A stretch of DNA of 64,000 nt from Tolypeutes matacus (taxonomy: Eukaryota; Chordata; Mammalia; Cingulata; Chlamyphoridae), in the NCBI GenBank assembly GCA_026826555.1, contig JAKSZT010038955.1, positions 3,520,899 to 3,584,898 of the forward strand, given 5' to 3'. The notes under the pieces are model-generated. The model was not told the origin of the DNA. It did no database searches and saw only the letters and a program-made list of their open reading frames with translations. A program made the translations under genes and the position numbers. The first letter of the stretch is position 1. Each line of letters starts with the position of its first letter. Shown in pieces: positions 36,526 to 49,094 of this stretch.

Positions 36526-36977
36526 TCCCCAGAGGTGGTATCTCTGGAGAACTTTCAGAGTTCCTGAACACACTATGAGGCATCATATCCTGAATGAGAG
36601 TTAGGTGGCTTTCCCTAGTCCATCAGGCTAGTTGTCCCCATCAGGATCAGCCTTCTATACATTTGGATCATATACAACCTTAGTACATACAGGAGCATTG
36701 TCTGTGATGGAGAAAACATGGTAAGGTACTTGGATGATGCCCCTAAGGCAATATCAACCTGTCTCCTCTTTCTGCTTTCCTCTAAGTTCATGAGGCTTGA
36801 CATAGTATGTGGACCCAGCTTGGGAACCAAAAACTGAATAGCCTGGGAGAAAAGAGATATATATGCTCACCTTCAGGGAAATGAAAATGGAGGCTTTAAT
36901 TTTCAATTCAGATAAAATAATTCTGCAATAAAAAAAAATCTGTCCTTATGGTGACTAAAAAATCATGCAATTTTGAC

Positions 36978-37030
<53 letters not shown>
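36978..37030. repeat. (ATT)n microsatellite
   Basis: A long pure ATT array, equivalent to the shorter arrays at 5300 and 62880 in the sister blocks. Confidence 0.95.
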
Positions 37031-37498
37031 TTTTCCTGGTCACAGCCAGACAAAGAATTAATTCCAGAGAATTAACTGGATAGTGCCAGAATATCAGTTA
37101 AATGAAAGATTATTCATACTTCCTGTCTAATCCATAAGAACAAAATTAAGAAAAGTAATTTGTCTGCTTGCATACAATATAATATAATGTATACAGTAGT
37201 ATTGCAAATAAATTTTCTGCATTTGAAACTTGGAAACATCATACCATTACTTAGAATTGATGTAGTGGGGAATCCCCAAGGATTAAAAACTTTTAAGCAA
37301 CACTCAGCTAATTAATAAAATTATTTAAATAAAATGTATAAGAAGGTCTCAGGAGGTTGAGGAACAAGGAACATCCCACTCCATATAGGAAACCCTTTGT
37401 CAGCCTCCACCTGCTCCTACTCCTGAATCTAGGTTCTTGCCCTATCCTTGGTGTGTTCTGAATGCCCTCTGCTACCCAGCCCTCTCATTGCATGTGAA

Positions 37499-37815
37499 AG
37501 TTTGTGTCTTGGCTCAAACACAGACTTCCTCTTGTTGTATGTCCACCTAGTAATACACAGTTGGGTCCTTGGCAGTCACAGCTCAGCTTTGGGGATAATT
37601 GGTTCTTTGTTGTGTATCTAGAGATGGAGAATTGAGTCAAGAGTGATGTATCATAGCATGCATGTCCATTATGAAATATTTCCCACTACCACTGCAGTCT
37701 GTCACAGGGTCTGACAGATCCAGAAACAACAAGAACCAAAGATTGTGATGGAGAATCCAGAGACAATGAAGATGAGTCACAGGATCTATGATGGCTTTTC
37801 AAGCTGGCCTCCAGA
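37499..37815 (-). pseudogene. Clan II V pseudogene, second Cys codon is a stop
   Basis: Closest in organisation to the open segment at 5743-6177. The minus strand keeps a clan II framework 3 and the framework 2 start FWICQ with the same unusual Cys after WI, plus Cys residues in CDR1 (SCC). The second conserved Cys codon reads TAG after TATTAC. The heptamer is degraded to CAACAAG (37537-37531), while the 23-bp spacing and nonamer ACACAAACT (37507-37499) survive. Framework 1 is truncated near 37815 and no leader exon follows. Frames are also shifted in framework 2 and framework 3. Confidence 0.8.
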
Positions 37816-38279
37816 GTGGTCCATGACTGGCTACCACACTTGGAGAGGGGTGTGAAGGTCTTCCTCCCTGGGAAGATGTATATTCAAAAGTTTTCAAGTC
37901 ACAGTTAAATGTATCAAACATGCTTAATCCATACAAATTGGGTCTATTCAATTTGTGCCCTAATTCAGAATGATATTGTTTGAATCACTTGCCTTCCCTG
38001 AAACTTTCTTCATCTCAAAGGGCTTTTATACACTGCACACTCAACAATTACTGTAGAGTTGAAATTGTTCATGTCAATCCTTCTTGCAGTTTATTTGTAT
38101 CATTCCTAATAGGTTTCTAAACATATTTATTCCTTGTGTACAGCTAAGTCTGCAGGGACACCTTGCACCTCAGGGCACTCTCCTTTAGGAAGAACTTTAA
38201 GGAACATAAACCCTCTTCTGAGCTATGAACGCAGACAGCCTATGGAAGGTCTTCAGCTCACAGATACGTTGGATTAGAT

Positions 38280-38665
38280 TTACGTGTTGAATTATGACTC
38301 CCCAAAAGACACGTTGAAGCAGTTACCTGTCCTCTGACTATGATCTTATTTGGAAATACATCTTGAAGATGCTGTTTGTTAAGGTGGGTCTAAACTGGAT
38401 TAGATTTTGTCCTAATCCAATAAGACTGCTGTCCTTAAAAAGGGAAGAATTGGATCGAGACAGACAGACTCTACGAGGATGCCATTGGATGATTGTGTTA
38501 GGAACTGAAGCTGAGTGATTTAGGAAAACACGAGTGCCTAGGAAGAGGATGGGAAGGATTCTCCCCTACATCCTTCAGGTTTATAGCCTCCAGAACTGGA
38601 AGAAAATATATGTCTATTTTGTTAAGTCATCCAATTTTTGTTATTTTTAAAAACAGCCTTAGGAA
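38280..38665 (+). repeat. Old mammalian interspersed repeat
   Basis: Copy 2 equivalent of 7020-7425, with 'tatgactccccaaaagaca', 'atcttatttggaaata', 'cctaatccaataagactg' and a final 'taagtcatccaattttt'. Confidence 0.55.
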
Positions 38666-39424
38666 TCCAATCATGGATCCATTAATGGATCCCAGAAAAG
38701 TCCAATTTTTGTTTTCTCTGTCAATGCCAGAGAAATATGAACTCAATGAAAATGGTTTCCACTACATCAGAGGAAAGAATATGCAAATCCTTGTCAATAT
38801 AGCAGCAGAGTGAATGCTTTATAGCAGAAGGGCCAGCTCACAATGGCTAGAGGGCAACTCCTTGCCAAGAATGAGGCCCTTGAACATCACCTGGAAGCCG
38901 CCATCGTGAGGCTTGTGTCACTGAATCCTGGGATTGAGGCTGAGATCCTAGGAGTCAGTAGTGACAGAGAGAGGAGCACAGCTCCATCCCCTCCATTCCT
39001 GTGACCATGAGGATGTGACCTCACCCCTATGAGATTCAGTCTGCCAAGGCAAAATGAGGATCACAGGAGAAATTTTATTTTTAAATTTCATATTGGGGGA
39101 CTAGAGCTATTTACTATTATTAACACTGTGATTAGTGTTATCACCAAAGGATCCAGAATTTAGGCACCTAGGTGAGCCTCACCTCTCTTCTCCACAAGGG
39201 CACATGGGACACCCTCTGCTTTTGTCCCTGACATGTCACACCTGCATGCCTGGGGCTAGTCATTCCCTCCTCAGGCACATTGCCCCACCAAGACAGTGGC
39301 TATTTTAGATTCTGTCATTTCTGAGTGCCTCCTTTTACCTTATCTTTTCAGGAACACAGTCTTGAATGCAGCATGCTGCATTCTGGATGTGTGTGTGTGT
39401 GTGTGTGTCATTTTATATATATAA

Positions 39425-39830
39425 TAACATTTATTTATTTTATTTCTTAAAGGAGCTTTAGATTACATAAGTGTTACATCAAAAACATAGGAGATTCCCA
39501 TATACCCAGGCCCTCCCTTTCACACTCTCCCCCATTAACAACATCTTTCATTAGTGTGGTACACTTGTTACAATTGATGGACACGTATTGAAGCATTGCT
39601 ACTAACTATGGTCTATAGTTTACATTATGGTTTACACCTTGCACCACACAATTTTATAGGTTTTGATGAAATGTATAATGGCCTGTATCTGTAATTACAA
39701 TATCTTGCAGAACAATTCCAATGCCCCCCAAAAGCCCCAATGTTACACTTATCCTTCCCTCTCCCTCCCCTCAGAATCTCTGGTGGCCACTGCCTTTATA
39801 CCAATGATACAAGCTCTTCCATTTTGAGAA
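39425..39830 (-). repeat. Retroposon fragment shared with block copy 1
   Basis: Collinear with 8790-9205, with 'agctttagattacataag', 'ttcattagtgtggta' and 'ctctggtggccactgcc'. A TG microsatellite at 39390-39408 precedes it. Confidence 0.6.
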
Positions 39831-41362
39831 TAATAATAAGTCTATAATAGAATAATAATAAGTCTACTTTAGTCCATTGGGTGACAGTGTCCCTGCCCGA
39901 ACTTTGCACTGGGGTCCAAGGGTCAGAGGTTTCAATTTTTTAGTTCCCTCATGAACCTGTCATGAGTCCAGGTGACTGTCCTGTAGATGATATTCCCCCC
40001 ACTGTTGATCCTGCCCAAATATCCCATCCTCTAACCAGGAACTGGAATTCAGAAAGTACAATGGAAAAGGACTCCTGGGCTGTATCCTAGGAAGTGCACT
40101 TGGGTTCTCACATCCACAACAGGGATTCTCATTCCCTAAACACAATATTCACCAAGGAGAAAACTATTTCCTACTCAGAACTACTGCATGGAGGCAGAGG
40201 AATATGCCCTCAGCTTCCCACGATGCCCTGTAATTCCCTGGAATTTGAGGTTCAAGCACAAGTCAGAAAGGCACAGGACTCCCTGGGAGAGCATCACAGC
40301 AGCTCTGCCTGTATAAACCTGTGGCTTTGCTGGTGGACTAAGTGTGTAAATAAGTTCTTCCTGATGACCCTGACTTCTTTACAGAAAATTGTATATTTTC
40401 AGGTTAGTATTTTATTTATAAGAAAATACTTGATATTTTAGGGAAAAAGAATATATAGGTAAATGATTGATTGAAACCTCCATGAAAATTTCAAAAAAAT
40501 GAAATGTAGATGGTTTTAACTGTACTCTTTGGACAAGTTAAAAATAAACAAACATTGTTATTTTTATCTTATAATTTATCCTCTTCTATTGTATATATTG
40601 AAAAACTGTGTTCTGTGTGTGGATAACATAATTACAACATCTCATGTAATAGCACATCAGATTTTATAAGGAACTTAAAATATGTACAAGGGCCACTTTA
40701 CTTTCTTTTACCTCCTTCTATATATCCATCAGGATATATGCACTCCATGATGCTAAGGGAGAGCTATTTTTCATGGACACCCTTGGGATATTTACTTAAA
40801 TTCAGAGAATTACTTCTGAAAGTCAGTTGAAAGCAAGTTTTGTTTAAACTTTCTGTCATATCCAATAGAAAGTGCAGGGGTAGGGTGGGCTGGAGGACTA
40901 TACATAGGTACATAAAAGCATTTTCAAAAATCTGTATGGTGTTTGAAATTTGGGTGCATCATAACATTTCTTAGAAAAGAATTATTGTCAAATCATTGTT
41001 ATTTATGGAATTTATTTGCATTATTGGGATCAGTAATAAGAAGTCCCAGGCTTAATTCCCAATTTAGCAGGAAAATATATTTTTGTTTCCTTGTACTTTC
41101 TTTAAAAATAATGTAAACTCAGCTATTTATGATTTCATTTAAAAAATAAAAGTTGAATTGCTTCATAAAAAAAAAAAAAAAAGATGCAATGGCAGTTCTC
41201 TGGGGGTTAATTCTTGTGAAGAAAGAAGTGGGAACCCCAGCAAGGTCAGGAAATTCCTCTCCAATCCCTCTCTGCACCTGCATCTGGCACAGGCCCCTGT
41301 GTGATCCCTGGTGCTCCTGAAAGTCCACTGCAGCCCAGCTCCCTCCTGGGCCCTGCAGGGGA

Positions 41363-41401
41363 GGTTTGTGTCTGGGCTCACCCTGACTTCCTCTCACTGT
41401 C
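41363..41401 (-). promoter_or_regulatory. V recombination signal with damaged heptamer (GACAGTG)
   Basis: The nonamer ACACAAACC (41363-41371) and the 23-bp spacer (41372-41394) are normal. The heptamer (41395-41401) reads GACAGTG, so the first base of the critical CAC is changed. Confidence 0.85.
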
Positions 41402-41833
41402 TCCCACACAGTAATACATGGCTGTGTCCTCAGCTGTCAGGATGCTCAGCTTTAAATAAACTTCATTCTTGGAAGTTTATCTGCTGATGCAAACACAGGA
41501 TTTCAGAGTTGGGTTATAGTTTGTGTTTCCATTGTTCCATATGTCACCCACCCACTCCAGCTCCTTTCCTGGAGCCTGGCGGATCCAGCTCACAGCATAG
41601 CTGGTTAAAGATAATCCAGAGACAGTGCAGGTGAGGGACAGGGTCTGTGAGGGTTTTACCAGGTCAGGTCCTGAATCCTGCAGCTGCACCTGGGACAGGA
41701 CACCTGAGGACAAGGAGAACCACAGTGAGTCCTGTGCTCAGATGCATCATCCCAATTACCTTCATGTCTGAATCCTGAGACACTCACATCTGGGAGTTGC
41801 CACCAGAAAGAGGAAGAACTACAATGCTTTCAT
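41402..41833 (-). pseudogene. Clan II V pseudogene with two nonsense codons
   Basis: Exon 1 begins at 41833 (46 nt to 41788) but its fifth codon, normally Trp, is TAG (41821-41819). Exon 2 begins at 41703 after CAG and reads [16 protein letters not shown], both framework 1 motifs, [13 protein letters not shown] (normal Arg) and [12 protein letters not shown] at 41479-41477 replaces the Asp codon of the RDTSKN motif in framework 3. Beyond it the frame continues through [10 protein letters not shown] to the recombination signal, whose heptamer is also damaged. There is no frameshift. Loss therefore rests on two point mutations plus the signal, pointing to recent decay. Confidence 0.9.
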
Positions 41834-41948
41834 GTTCTTTTGGGTGAGGTCCATGATGCCCAGAAAATACTTTCAAGGCTGAATGGAAACTTAATTTAAG
41901 TTAAATTAAGGTTGAAGATGATAGTTTCATTTCTCTGCCCATTTGGCA

Positions 41949-41956
41949 ATTGGCAT
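41949..41956 (-). promoter_or_regulatory. V promoter octamer, one mismatch (ATGCCAAT)
   Basis: Lies 116 bp upstream of the leader ATG at 41833, at the place where sister segments carry ATGCAAAT. The A-to-C change lies in the core. Confidence 0.6.
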
Positions 41957-42379
41957 TTGGGAGGTAACTATGTTTATAAAATGGAAGGGGATGAGGGGAG
42001 GTTAGGGGCACCCTTGGCAAGAGGATATTGGCTGATCTCCCAGAGAACACAGTCCTCTCCCTGGGGTGCACCATTACCAAACCCAACTTCCTCTTTCAAG
42101 CTAGAAATGTGTTGAATGAACTGATCAGGGAGCCACATATGGCCAAGGATCAAATATGGCTTTGAGAGAATGGTAACTGTATGGCTACCCAAGGGATGAC
42201 ATATATATTTAAATTCCTTAACAAAATTGGTTCTGACAGTTTCTGCTTATTTTTAGTGTCTGTGCAGGGATGGACATTTTGAATTGCCTTCTTACAAATT
42301 TCTTGATGAGTCATATGGAGTGTGAATTCATAGAAAGGTATCAGAACAGTTAGATAATCCCACTGATGTTATTTTCAGC

Positions 42380-42805
42380 TTACTAAATGGCTCTCTCATA
42401 GAGCTAATATTATCTGGAAGGGTCCAAGGCTTGCTGACCTACATCCATGCTACTTTATGCTGATCCATGTGTCCTCTGCTGGTCATCACCTTGACTTCCT
42501 ACCCCAAATTTCGGACCTATAGATCTACACTTTCCTCAGGATCTGCTAACACCAATTGCTAGTATGGCAAGAGGGGAGACTCTGTGGCTTTGAGTAGTCC
42601 CCAAACTAGGAAAATCTATTGTTAATTGACATTGACACTGCATCCCTGAGCAACATTGGTTACATAAGGAAGGTTTAGTCATGGCCCTACAGTAGAAGCC
42701 TACAATACAGGAAGTTGGCATCCCTTTTCAGGATCTGTGACTTGTGACTGAGGTGGATGGAACTGAGAGTTTATGGGACTAAAGGAAGGAAGCAAGCCAG
42801 ATACA
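42380..42805 (-). repeat. Interspersed repeat, member of a pair
   Basis: Clearly related to 45860-46265 in the same orientation: shared 'tcctctgctggtcatcacc'/'tcctctgtgtggtgatgcc', 'tagtatggcaagaggg' and 'ggcatcccttttcagga'. An open frame on the minus strand occurs in both but is a by-product of repeat homology. The class is not identified. Confidence 0.6.
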
Positions 42806-43239
42806 AAAGGACAAATACTGTATGACTGATCTATTATGAATTAAATATGTTGTGTAAACTCATGATGTTAATAATTAGAATATAGGTCATCAGAAAATAA
42901 AATGATGTTAGAGAAATGAAAGCTGAGGCGTAACCTGTGCAGAATTGGTGAGAAGGTTGTTTGTTAATCTTTGGAAATGAATAAAAAAAGTGAAAACACA
43001 TCATAGTGTTTGTAACTACAAATACTATGAGTATGACCGTGGTTGAAAGAGAAAGTCTAAGATCATGTATGCTACTAGAAGGAAAGCTAAAAAATGTAAC
43101 ATGGCACTGATAGCATAGTAAAACCTCATGTGTAATATGAATGTGGGTAATAGTGCATATATAAGATTGTTTCCTTCAAAACTGAACAAATGTATGTTCA
43201 TGTTACAAGATCTTAATATCAAACAAAAAACAAACAAAT

Positions 43240-43572
43240 AAATATAAACAACCCCACATCATGCTAAGTGAAAGAAACCAGAAACAAAATACTACATATT
43301 ATATGATTCCATTTATATAAAATGTGAATATAAATCAATTTACAAAGATGGAATTAGATTAGTGACTATGTAGGGATGGGGAATGATAGAGGGATTGAAA
43401 GGTGCCTGCTAAGGAGTGGGAAGTTTTTCTTTTTGGAGTAATGAAATTGCTACAAAATTTTTGTAGTGATGAATGCATAACATTGCGATTATACTAAAAG
43501 CCATTGATTGTACACTTTGTATAGACTGTATGTTATGTGAATATGTCTCAATAAAACTGCTTTAAAAGTTAA
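43240..43572 (+). repeat. LINE-1 3' end
   Basis: Typical LINE-1 3' text in sense orientation: 'catgctaagtgaaagaaacc', 'tattatatgattccattta', 'tgtacactttgtatag', ending 'tcaataaaactgctttaaaa'. Confidence 0.7.
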
Positions 43573-43574
43573 AA

Positions 43575-44335
43575 AAAGAATCACTGTACCTTCCAGGTTA
43601 TCATTCTCTTATTCCTTCTCCAATTCAACCCTAATCAATGAACAATCTGCTTTCTGTCCCTATAGGTTTCCATATTCTGAAATTTGTTATTAAAGTAATC
43701 AATAAGTATGTAGCCATTTGGACTGGATCTTTTAATAGTTCACTGTTCCCAAGGCCCATCTATGCTGTAGCAAGAAGCAATACATCATTCCATTTATTTT
43801 TAAGTATTATGGCAACATATGCAAAAAACAGATTTCCAACTTTAAATATTTTCATGTATACAATTAAGTGACCTTAATTATATTTTAAATTTTGTGCCTC
43901 AATAACCATAAAAATTTCCAAAATATTTTCATCACTTCAAATAGAAAAACCATCTCCAATAAGCACTGTCCCTGAAACTGGTAACTCCTAATCTGCTCCC
44001 TCTCTCTATGAATTTGCACATTTTAGACATTTCATATAAGTGAAATAATACAATATTTTTTCTTTAATATTTGCCCTATTTAACTGAATATCATTATCAA
44101 ACTTCAGGCATGTTGTAGCATTCATTAGAACTTCGTTCCTCCTTACAACTGAAATATATCCACTTGTGTGTATATACCACATTTTCCTTATCCATTTATC
44201 TGTTGATAGAAACATGCACTGCTCCCACTTTTTAGCTATTGTGAATATTGCAACTACTAACATTGGTGTACAAATGTAGATTCAAATTCCTCTGTCCAAT
44301 AATTTTTGATATACACATACAAGTAGAATTTCAGG
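43575..44335 (-). repeat. LINE-1 fragment, reverse orientation
   Basis: Reverse LINE-1 text ('ttagctattgtgaatattgc', 'tatccatttatctgttgata') directly adjoins the sense fragment at 43240-43572, giving a tail-to-tail pair. Confidence 0.65.
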
Positions 44336-44339
44336 GGAC

Positions 44340-45455
44340 ATAACTTAATTTTCCATGTGTGCCCCTGCGGCATGCATCTTACATTGGTTAAACCACTTGA
44401 CTCAACACTGACCAGGGAAGTAGTTAATAAGAAGCTTTCCAGCCCTAGGGCATGAAATTTCCCAGAGCCCAAACCTGCATCTGAGACCAATATAGATACC
44501 ACTCCCACAGGTCATCCAATACTCACAGTTTTTCCCAATTGATAAGGTAAGCCTCCAAAATGCCCTATGCCATTCTGGAGGCATCCAGACACTATAGTCA
44601 GGGCAGAAAGCTCAGGAGTTTTGTGCCTTTTCAGTGGACCCTGCTTTGGAATTTATGGTCTCCATAGTGAGAGTTGGACTCAGTTGCTGTCTCCCTACAA
44701 GTGGCTCTTCTGCCCCTTCTATTGGAACCTAAAGTTAGTACAAGAGTTAGTAGATGTCCATCCAAAAGATTGAAATCTGTGGGCTGTCCTCATGCCAGCT
44801 GGGCCCTGAATATCATTAGAGTTGCAACATCTACTCTCCAGTTCATTGGTGTCACCCAGGACAGCTAACATGGAGGTGATGATGGACAACTACCATACCA
44901 GGGAACCAAGAGAGGCTACAACTGCCAGAAAGAGAGTTCCATCCATTGGCCTATGGGATCGCAGCCTCCTCTCAATTCAAGGTGGAGTGAACATTACCAT
45001 CCCAAAATCCTCAGGTTTGGGAATGAACTATGGACTACTAACTGCTATTCTACTATAGACTTATGATGAATCTAGCAATGGAAGAAATTATATTATTGAG
45101 GTGGAGGCAGTGGTCATTGGAGATTCTAAAAGCAGGGAGAGGGAAAAATAGGTATATACAGGGGCACTTTTGGGACTTGGGAATTGTCCTGAATGACATT
45201 GCAACAACAGATACCAGCTATTATAAATCTTGTCATAACCTACATAATTAGGTGGGAGAGAGTACAGACTACAAGGTAAACTTTAATCCAAGCTTAATGG
45301 CAATGCTCCAAAATGTATTCATCAATTGCAAAGAATGTATCTCACTAATGAAAGATGTTGATAGTGTGGGGACATATGGGAATCCTCTATATTTTTTATG
45401 TGACATTTGTATAAACTAAGTATCTTTAAAAGTTAAAAAAATAAGTAAAATTTAT
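44340..45455 (+). repeat. Unassigned interspersed repeat-like DNA
   Basis: No gene recognised. The end 'ctatattttttatgtgac' followed by 'atctttaaaagttaaa' looks like a LINE-1-like tail. Several short plus-strand frames show no domain. Confidence 0.35.
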
Positions 45456-45859
45456 AAAAATACCCTATACCCCCAATAACTTTTCATTCATTTGCTGTAA
45501 ACTAATCAAACATTGAATCCCAAGGAAAATCTATTAACATCCAACCCTAGGTCTCAATGAAAGTATAAGCCATTTGTTCCATAATTCTTTGCTTGTGTAT
45601 TTCAACTTGCTGCATGAGCCATCTGAGATGGTTGCATTTCCTGGCAGTAACTCATGATTCTCCTCTCTCTCTGGGACATGTGAGTAGCCAACTATATTTT
45701 CTCATGCATTATGAACTCAGTTTTCCATTGTGTTGCACTGGCCTCCACCTCAACCAAATTTAAGATCCAACTTAACCAATTTGAAACAAATACCTCAGAA
45801 TGTGCAGTGTATTGGTCATTACCATGGGAATGAGACATAATGGCTTTGGGCTGCTATTA

Positions 45860-46265
45860 GCTTACAAACAAGACCTCTCACAGTGCTAACACTGGGAAAG
45901 TTCCATGGCTTCCCAACCTATATCCATGTTATGTTGTGCTGCTGCCTGTTTCCTCTGTGTGGTGATGCCTAGACTTCCCACCCCAAATTGGCAGTACTAT
46001 AGATCTACTTTTTCCTTAGGATCTGCTAATTCCCATCCCTAGTATGGCAAGAGGGCAGACTCTGTGGTTGTGATAATTCCCCCCAAAGGGAAAATCTATT
46101 ATTGGTTGACACTGACACTGCATCACTGAGCAGCACTGGTTACATAGGGAAGGGCTTGTCATGCCCCTACAGTAGAAGCCTGCAACACAGGAGATAGGCA
46201 TCCCTTTTCAGGAGCTGTGACTCATGAGTGAGGTGGTTGGAACTGAAAGTATGTGGGACTAAGGG
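45860..46265 (-). repeat. Interspersed repeat, second member of pair
   Basis: See 42380-42805. The two are about three quarters or more identical by eye over roughly 400 bp. They lie 3.5 kb apart on the same strand, near the start of decayed retroviral sequence, so they could be LTRs or internal parts of one element. I could not decide which. Confidence 0.55.
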
Positions 46266-46549
46266 AGTGTGATAGACCTCTCACCACCTGGTCCACTTCA
46301 GTTGGGATATTGCTGTGGGAGACTCCAACCCTTGAGCTTGTGGCCCATGTGTATGGGTGTTACACTACTAGATTAAGGGGACAGCCCTCCACTGGAAATA
46401 TAATAGTACCCCACAAGCAATGGTCCTGAAAGTATCTACAGTGAATATTTTGATACCTTCTCCATGTTGTTGCTCTTTCTTCCCTGACCATATGGGCTAG
46501 AGAGGTTCTAAATGTCTGGTGAGAGGTAGCTAAGAAACTATTGTGCAAC

Positions 46550-47830
46550 AAAAAGTGTGCCTAAGCATATTGTACTAGCAGCTCCTAAGACACCAGGGTA
46601 TATTCTTAAGTTGCTTGAGAAATGTAAAACTCAAATAAAATGTTCATGGGCTCTACTCAGGGCTGCTGCATATCAGAACTCATCATCTGGAACAATGACT
46701 AATGATCTCACTAGAATCATGCTAGTAAAAACAAACCCAGATCCCCATGAGGTCAATTGGGATCCCTTAGAGATAGAAACAGTTGCCTGTGAGTCCAGTC
46801 TACAGGAAGCACAAATGTTTCCCACCACCACAAGGAACAGCAAGCAAGATCCCAATGTGGAAGCCCAAATTGGAAAGGTTGAAATTCATATTTGATTAGA
46901 TATTTAAGACAATTTTAATGTTTTTTCTGAAGGGGGCATGAAAGAAGGGGCAGATTTATGTGAGACTTTGTTTGTATTGGAGTTGGCACTCTCATTCAAA
47001 AATGTGAAACAATTGACTAGTATCACTAAATACTAAGAAGCCCTCCTCTATTGACTTAAATATTTGTAACATAAAGAAGAAAATAAAGACACACTTTCCA
47101 TAGTGGATATATCTGCCAAAGCAGATGTGAACTGGAAGACAATTAATGAGGCCAATTGTTACTTAAAAAAATTGAGATGATGCAATGGTATAATATTTCT
47201 TGGAGCATTCAGTCAAAAGAGACCCAGAGGTTATCTTCCAACCTGAGGAGGCCTCACTTTGAGATTAAACAGTGGAAAATATTTTTACAGGGAGTCCCAA
47301 CCTATCAATTTAATGGGGGAAAAGGTCAAACTTTTGGCAAGGCTCAAAATGTCCATGAGGTGGAGCCATTGGCAGGACATCAGTGGGACTCACATCAGAG
47401 TCACAGATCCTTGCTTATGAGGCCCAGGGTGCCACCCTACTTTGGGACACTTGGTTCCTGCACTGGAAAGCCTGGTCTCCTTCTACTGCATATTAAACAT
47501 CCAGTCGCCACCCACTTAGAAATTGTGACAATTGGAACAAATCTTATTTAACAGCTACCCCTAGTGGTATTTTAAACTCATCACCTGCAGAAAGAACAAA
47601 TTCTTAACTCCATATCAAATGGAACTGTCCCTGCCAATCAAGGCAATAAACTTGCAGTATTGCATGAAACAAGGTCCCATGGTGCTCTGGCCTGTAATCC
47701 AAGATTATCTCCTCAAAGAAGTAATTATTGTACCTACCATCTCCTCAGACAATAGTCTTATTCATCCCATTCTTAAAGTTTCACAATTAACCATCAATTA
47801 TACCAAATTAATGCACAAATCATGGCCATC
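46550..47830 (+). pseudogene. Decayed endogenous retrovirus internal region with RT remnant
   Basis: Old and broken. The frame at 47619-47830 contains WPVIQDYLLKEVIIVPTIS followed by a DNSLIHPILK stretch and LTINYTKLM. This has the spacing of the start of retroviral reverse transcriptase: a P-I-LL--G-I-P--S segment, then -NTP--PV-K and a L-VDYR-LN motif. Catalytic YxDD sequence is not found. Upstream frames at 46557-46895 and 47156-47551 may be gag/protease remains but carry no motif I can name. It is far more decayed than the provirus at 53-62 kb and unrelated in detail. Confidence 0.45.
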
Positions 47831-49094
47831 TAAGTTCTTATTCCCACCATTAATTAATTGCATATTATATATATATATTTATAAATGTATATATACACAC
47901 ACACACAAGAGCATGGGTAATAAATAAATTTAAAAATTCTAGCTCCTATTGCCAAGACCGTAACAAATGAAATTTAATAAACTAAAAAATGCTTGATGAT
48001 ACTTGATTCTGATACTTTATAACTGTCAACTGACTACCAAGTGACTCTGAAGAAGTTCATTGAAAGACTCAGTCACATTCATCACTTACAGGGAGAATGG
48101 ACAATAACAATCCCCATAAAATACAGGATCATCAAATTCTGTCAAATACATGGACATCATCTGGTTTCTAAGGGAAGAGAGGTTCCTAACACTTACAAAC
48201 ACAAGCCTCCCTCAGACACTAAGACACAAGCAACACCTATTCAGCATATTCATTTTCTACTTCTTGGTCTCTCTACCAGGTCCAGCCTACTCTACTGAAT
48301 TATCTTCTACAATATAGGTCCTCGTACTACCTCAGACAAGAAGGTGGATACAGTTCAGGCCTGATAAACTGTAGCTTTCAACAATGTTTTCAGCCAAAAT
48401 TTGGGAATTCCAGCAATTCTGCACTTTAGAAGGCCTTCACTTATGCATAAATTGCTCCAAGTAGGGTGATCAGACACCCAAGTAGGGTGTCTTAAGTAAT
48501 GGTTGCATCCAGACTTCCCTACCCCTGAGGGACAACTAGAGAAGCCCCACATAGAAGCTGACTTACACTTTATTTCAGGTGAGCTTACCATTGAATTTTA
48601 ATCAACTCCTGTTCCATTTCCCTTGAGAGAGTAATCCAGTTATGGCAAGAGCTGTTAACAATATCACATCTGACTCTTTGTTGTGTGAGGAGGAATTTTA
48701 AAGCAATACAATTACCAGACAGGACTTTGGGTAGAGAGTCTCATGATTTTTATTGGCTTATAGGGCTCGTGCTGTAGTTTTAGCATTGCAAGCAAAAGTG
48801 GTTGACAAATTGCATGTCAAATACTCACTGATGAACAAACTGAAAACATGACAGAGCAATTTTTCAGTTTCAATGAATCAAGGATTGTATCTCAATAGGT
48901 TACAGAAGATGAATGCCCAGCCAGGGCTAAGGGAACCACTCACAGCTCAGAGGTTCCAAGTGTTAGGACCTGGGTATCTCAGGGGGGACATTATTCACCT
49001 ACCAGCCTAACTCCTGGCCCCAAAATATTCATGTACATACTACATGCAATCAATTCATCTCATCTCAACATCCTCAAAATTCTCAATTTATTTT
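47831..49094. other. Possible continuation of decayed retroelement
   Basis: An AT/CA microsatellite at 47866-47907 interrupts the region. 48030-48300 stays open on the plus strand for 85 codons without a recognised motif. The rest is unassigned. Confidence 0.4.

Larger units (their letters stand above)
34870..39830 (-). repeat. Tandem IGHV block, type I, copy 2
   Basis: Collinear with 4205-9210 and with 52240-64000. 34975-35060 matches 52340-52425 ('atagactattgatctgg'), extending the homology with copy 3 beyond the start of copy 1. It contains the V pseudogene at 37499-37815 and private insertions such as a DAS-type SINE at 36170-36525. Confidence 0.7.
40140..42350 (-). repeat. Tandem IGHV block, type II, copy 2
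   Basis: Aligns with 24540-26500 around the V pseudogene at 41363-41833. A private AT-rich insertion of unclear nature lies at about 40370-41160 and ends in a poly-A run at 41168-41182. Confidence 0.6.

Noticed and set aside
42536..42721. Conserved 61-codon frame also present at 46016-46201
   Set aside because: The similarity reflects two copies of an interspersed repeat; non-synonymous differences and lack of context argue against a gene.
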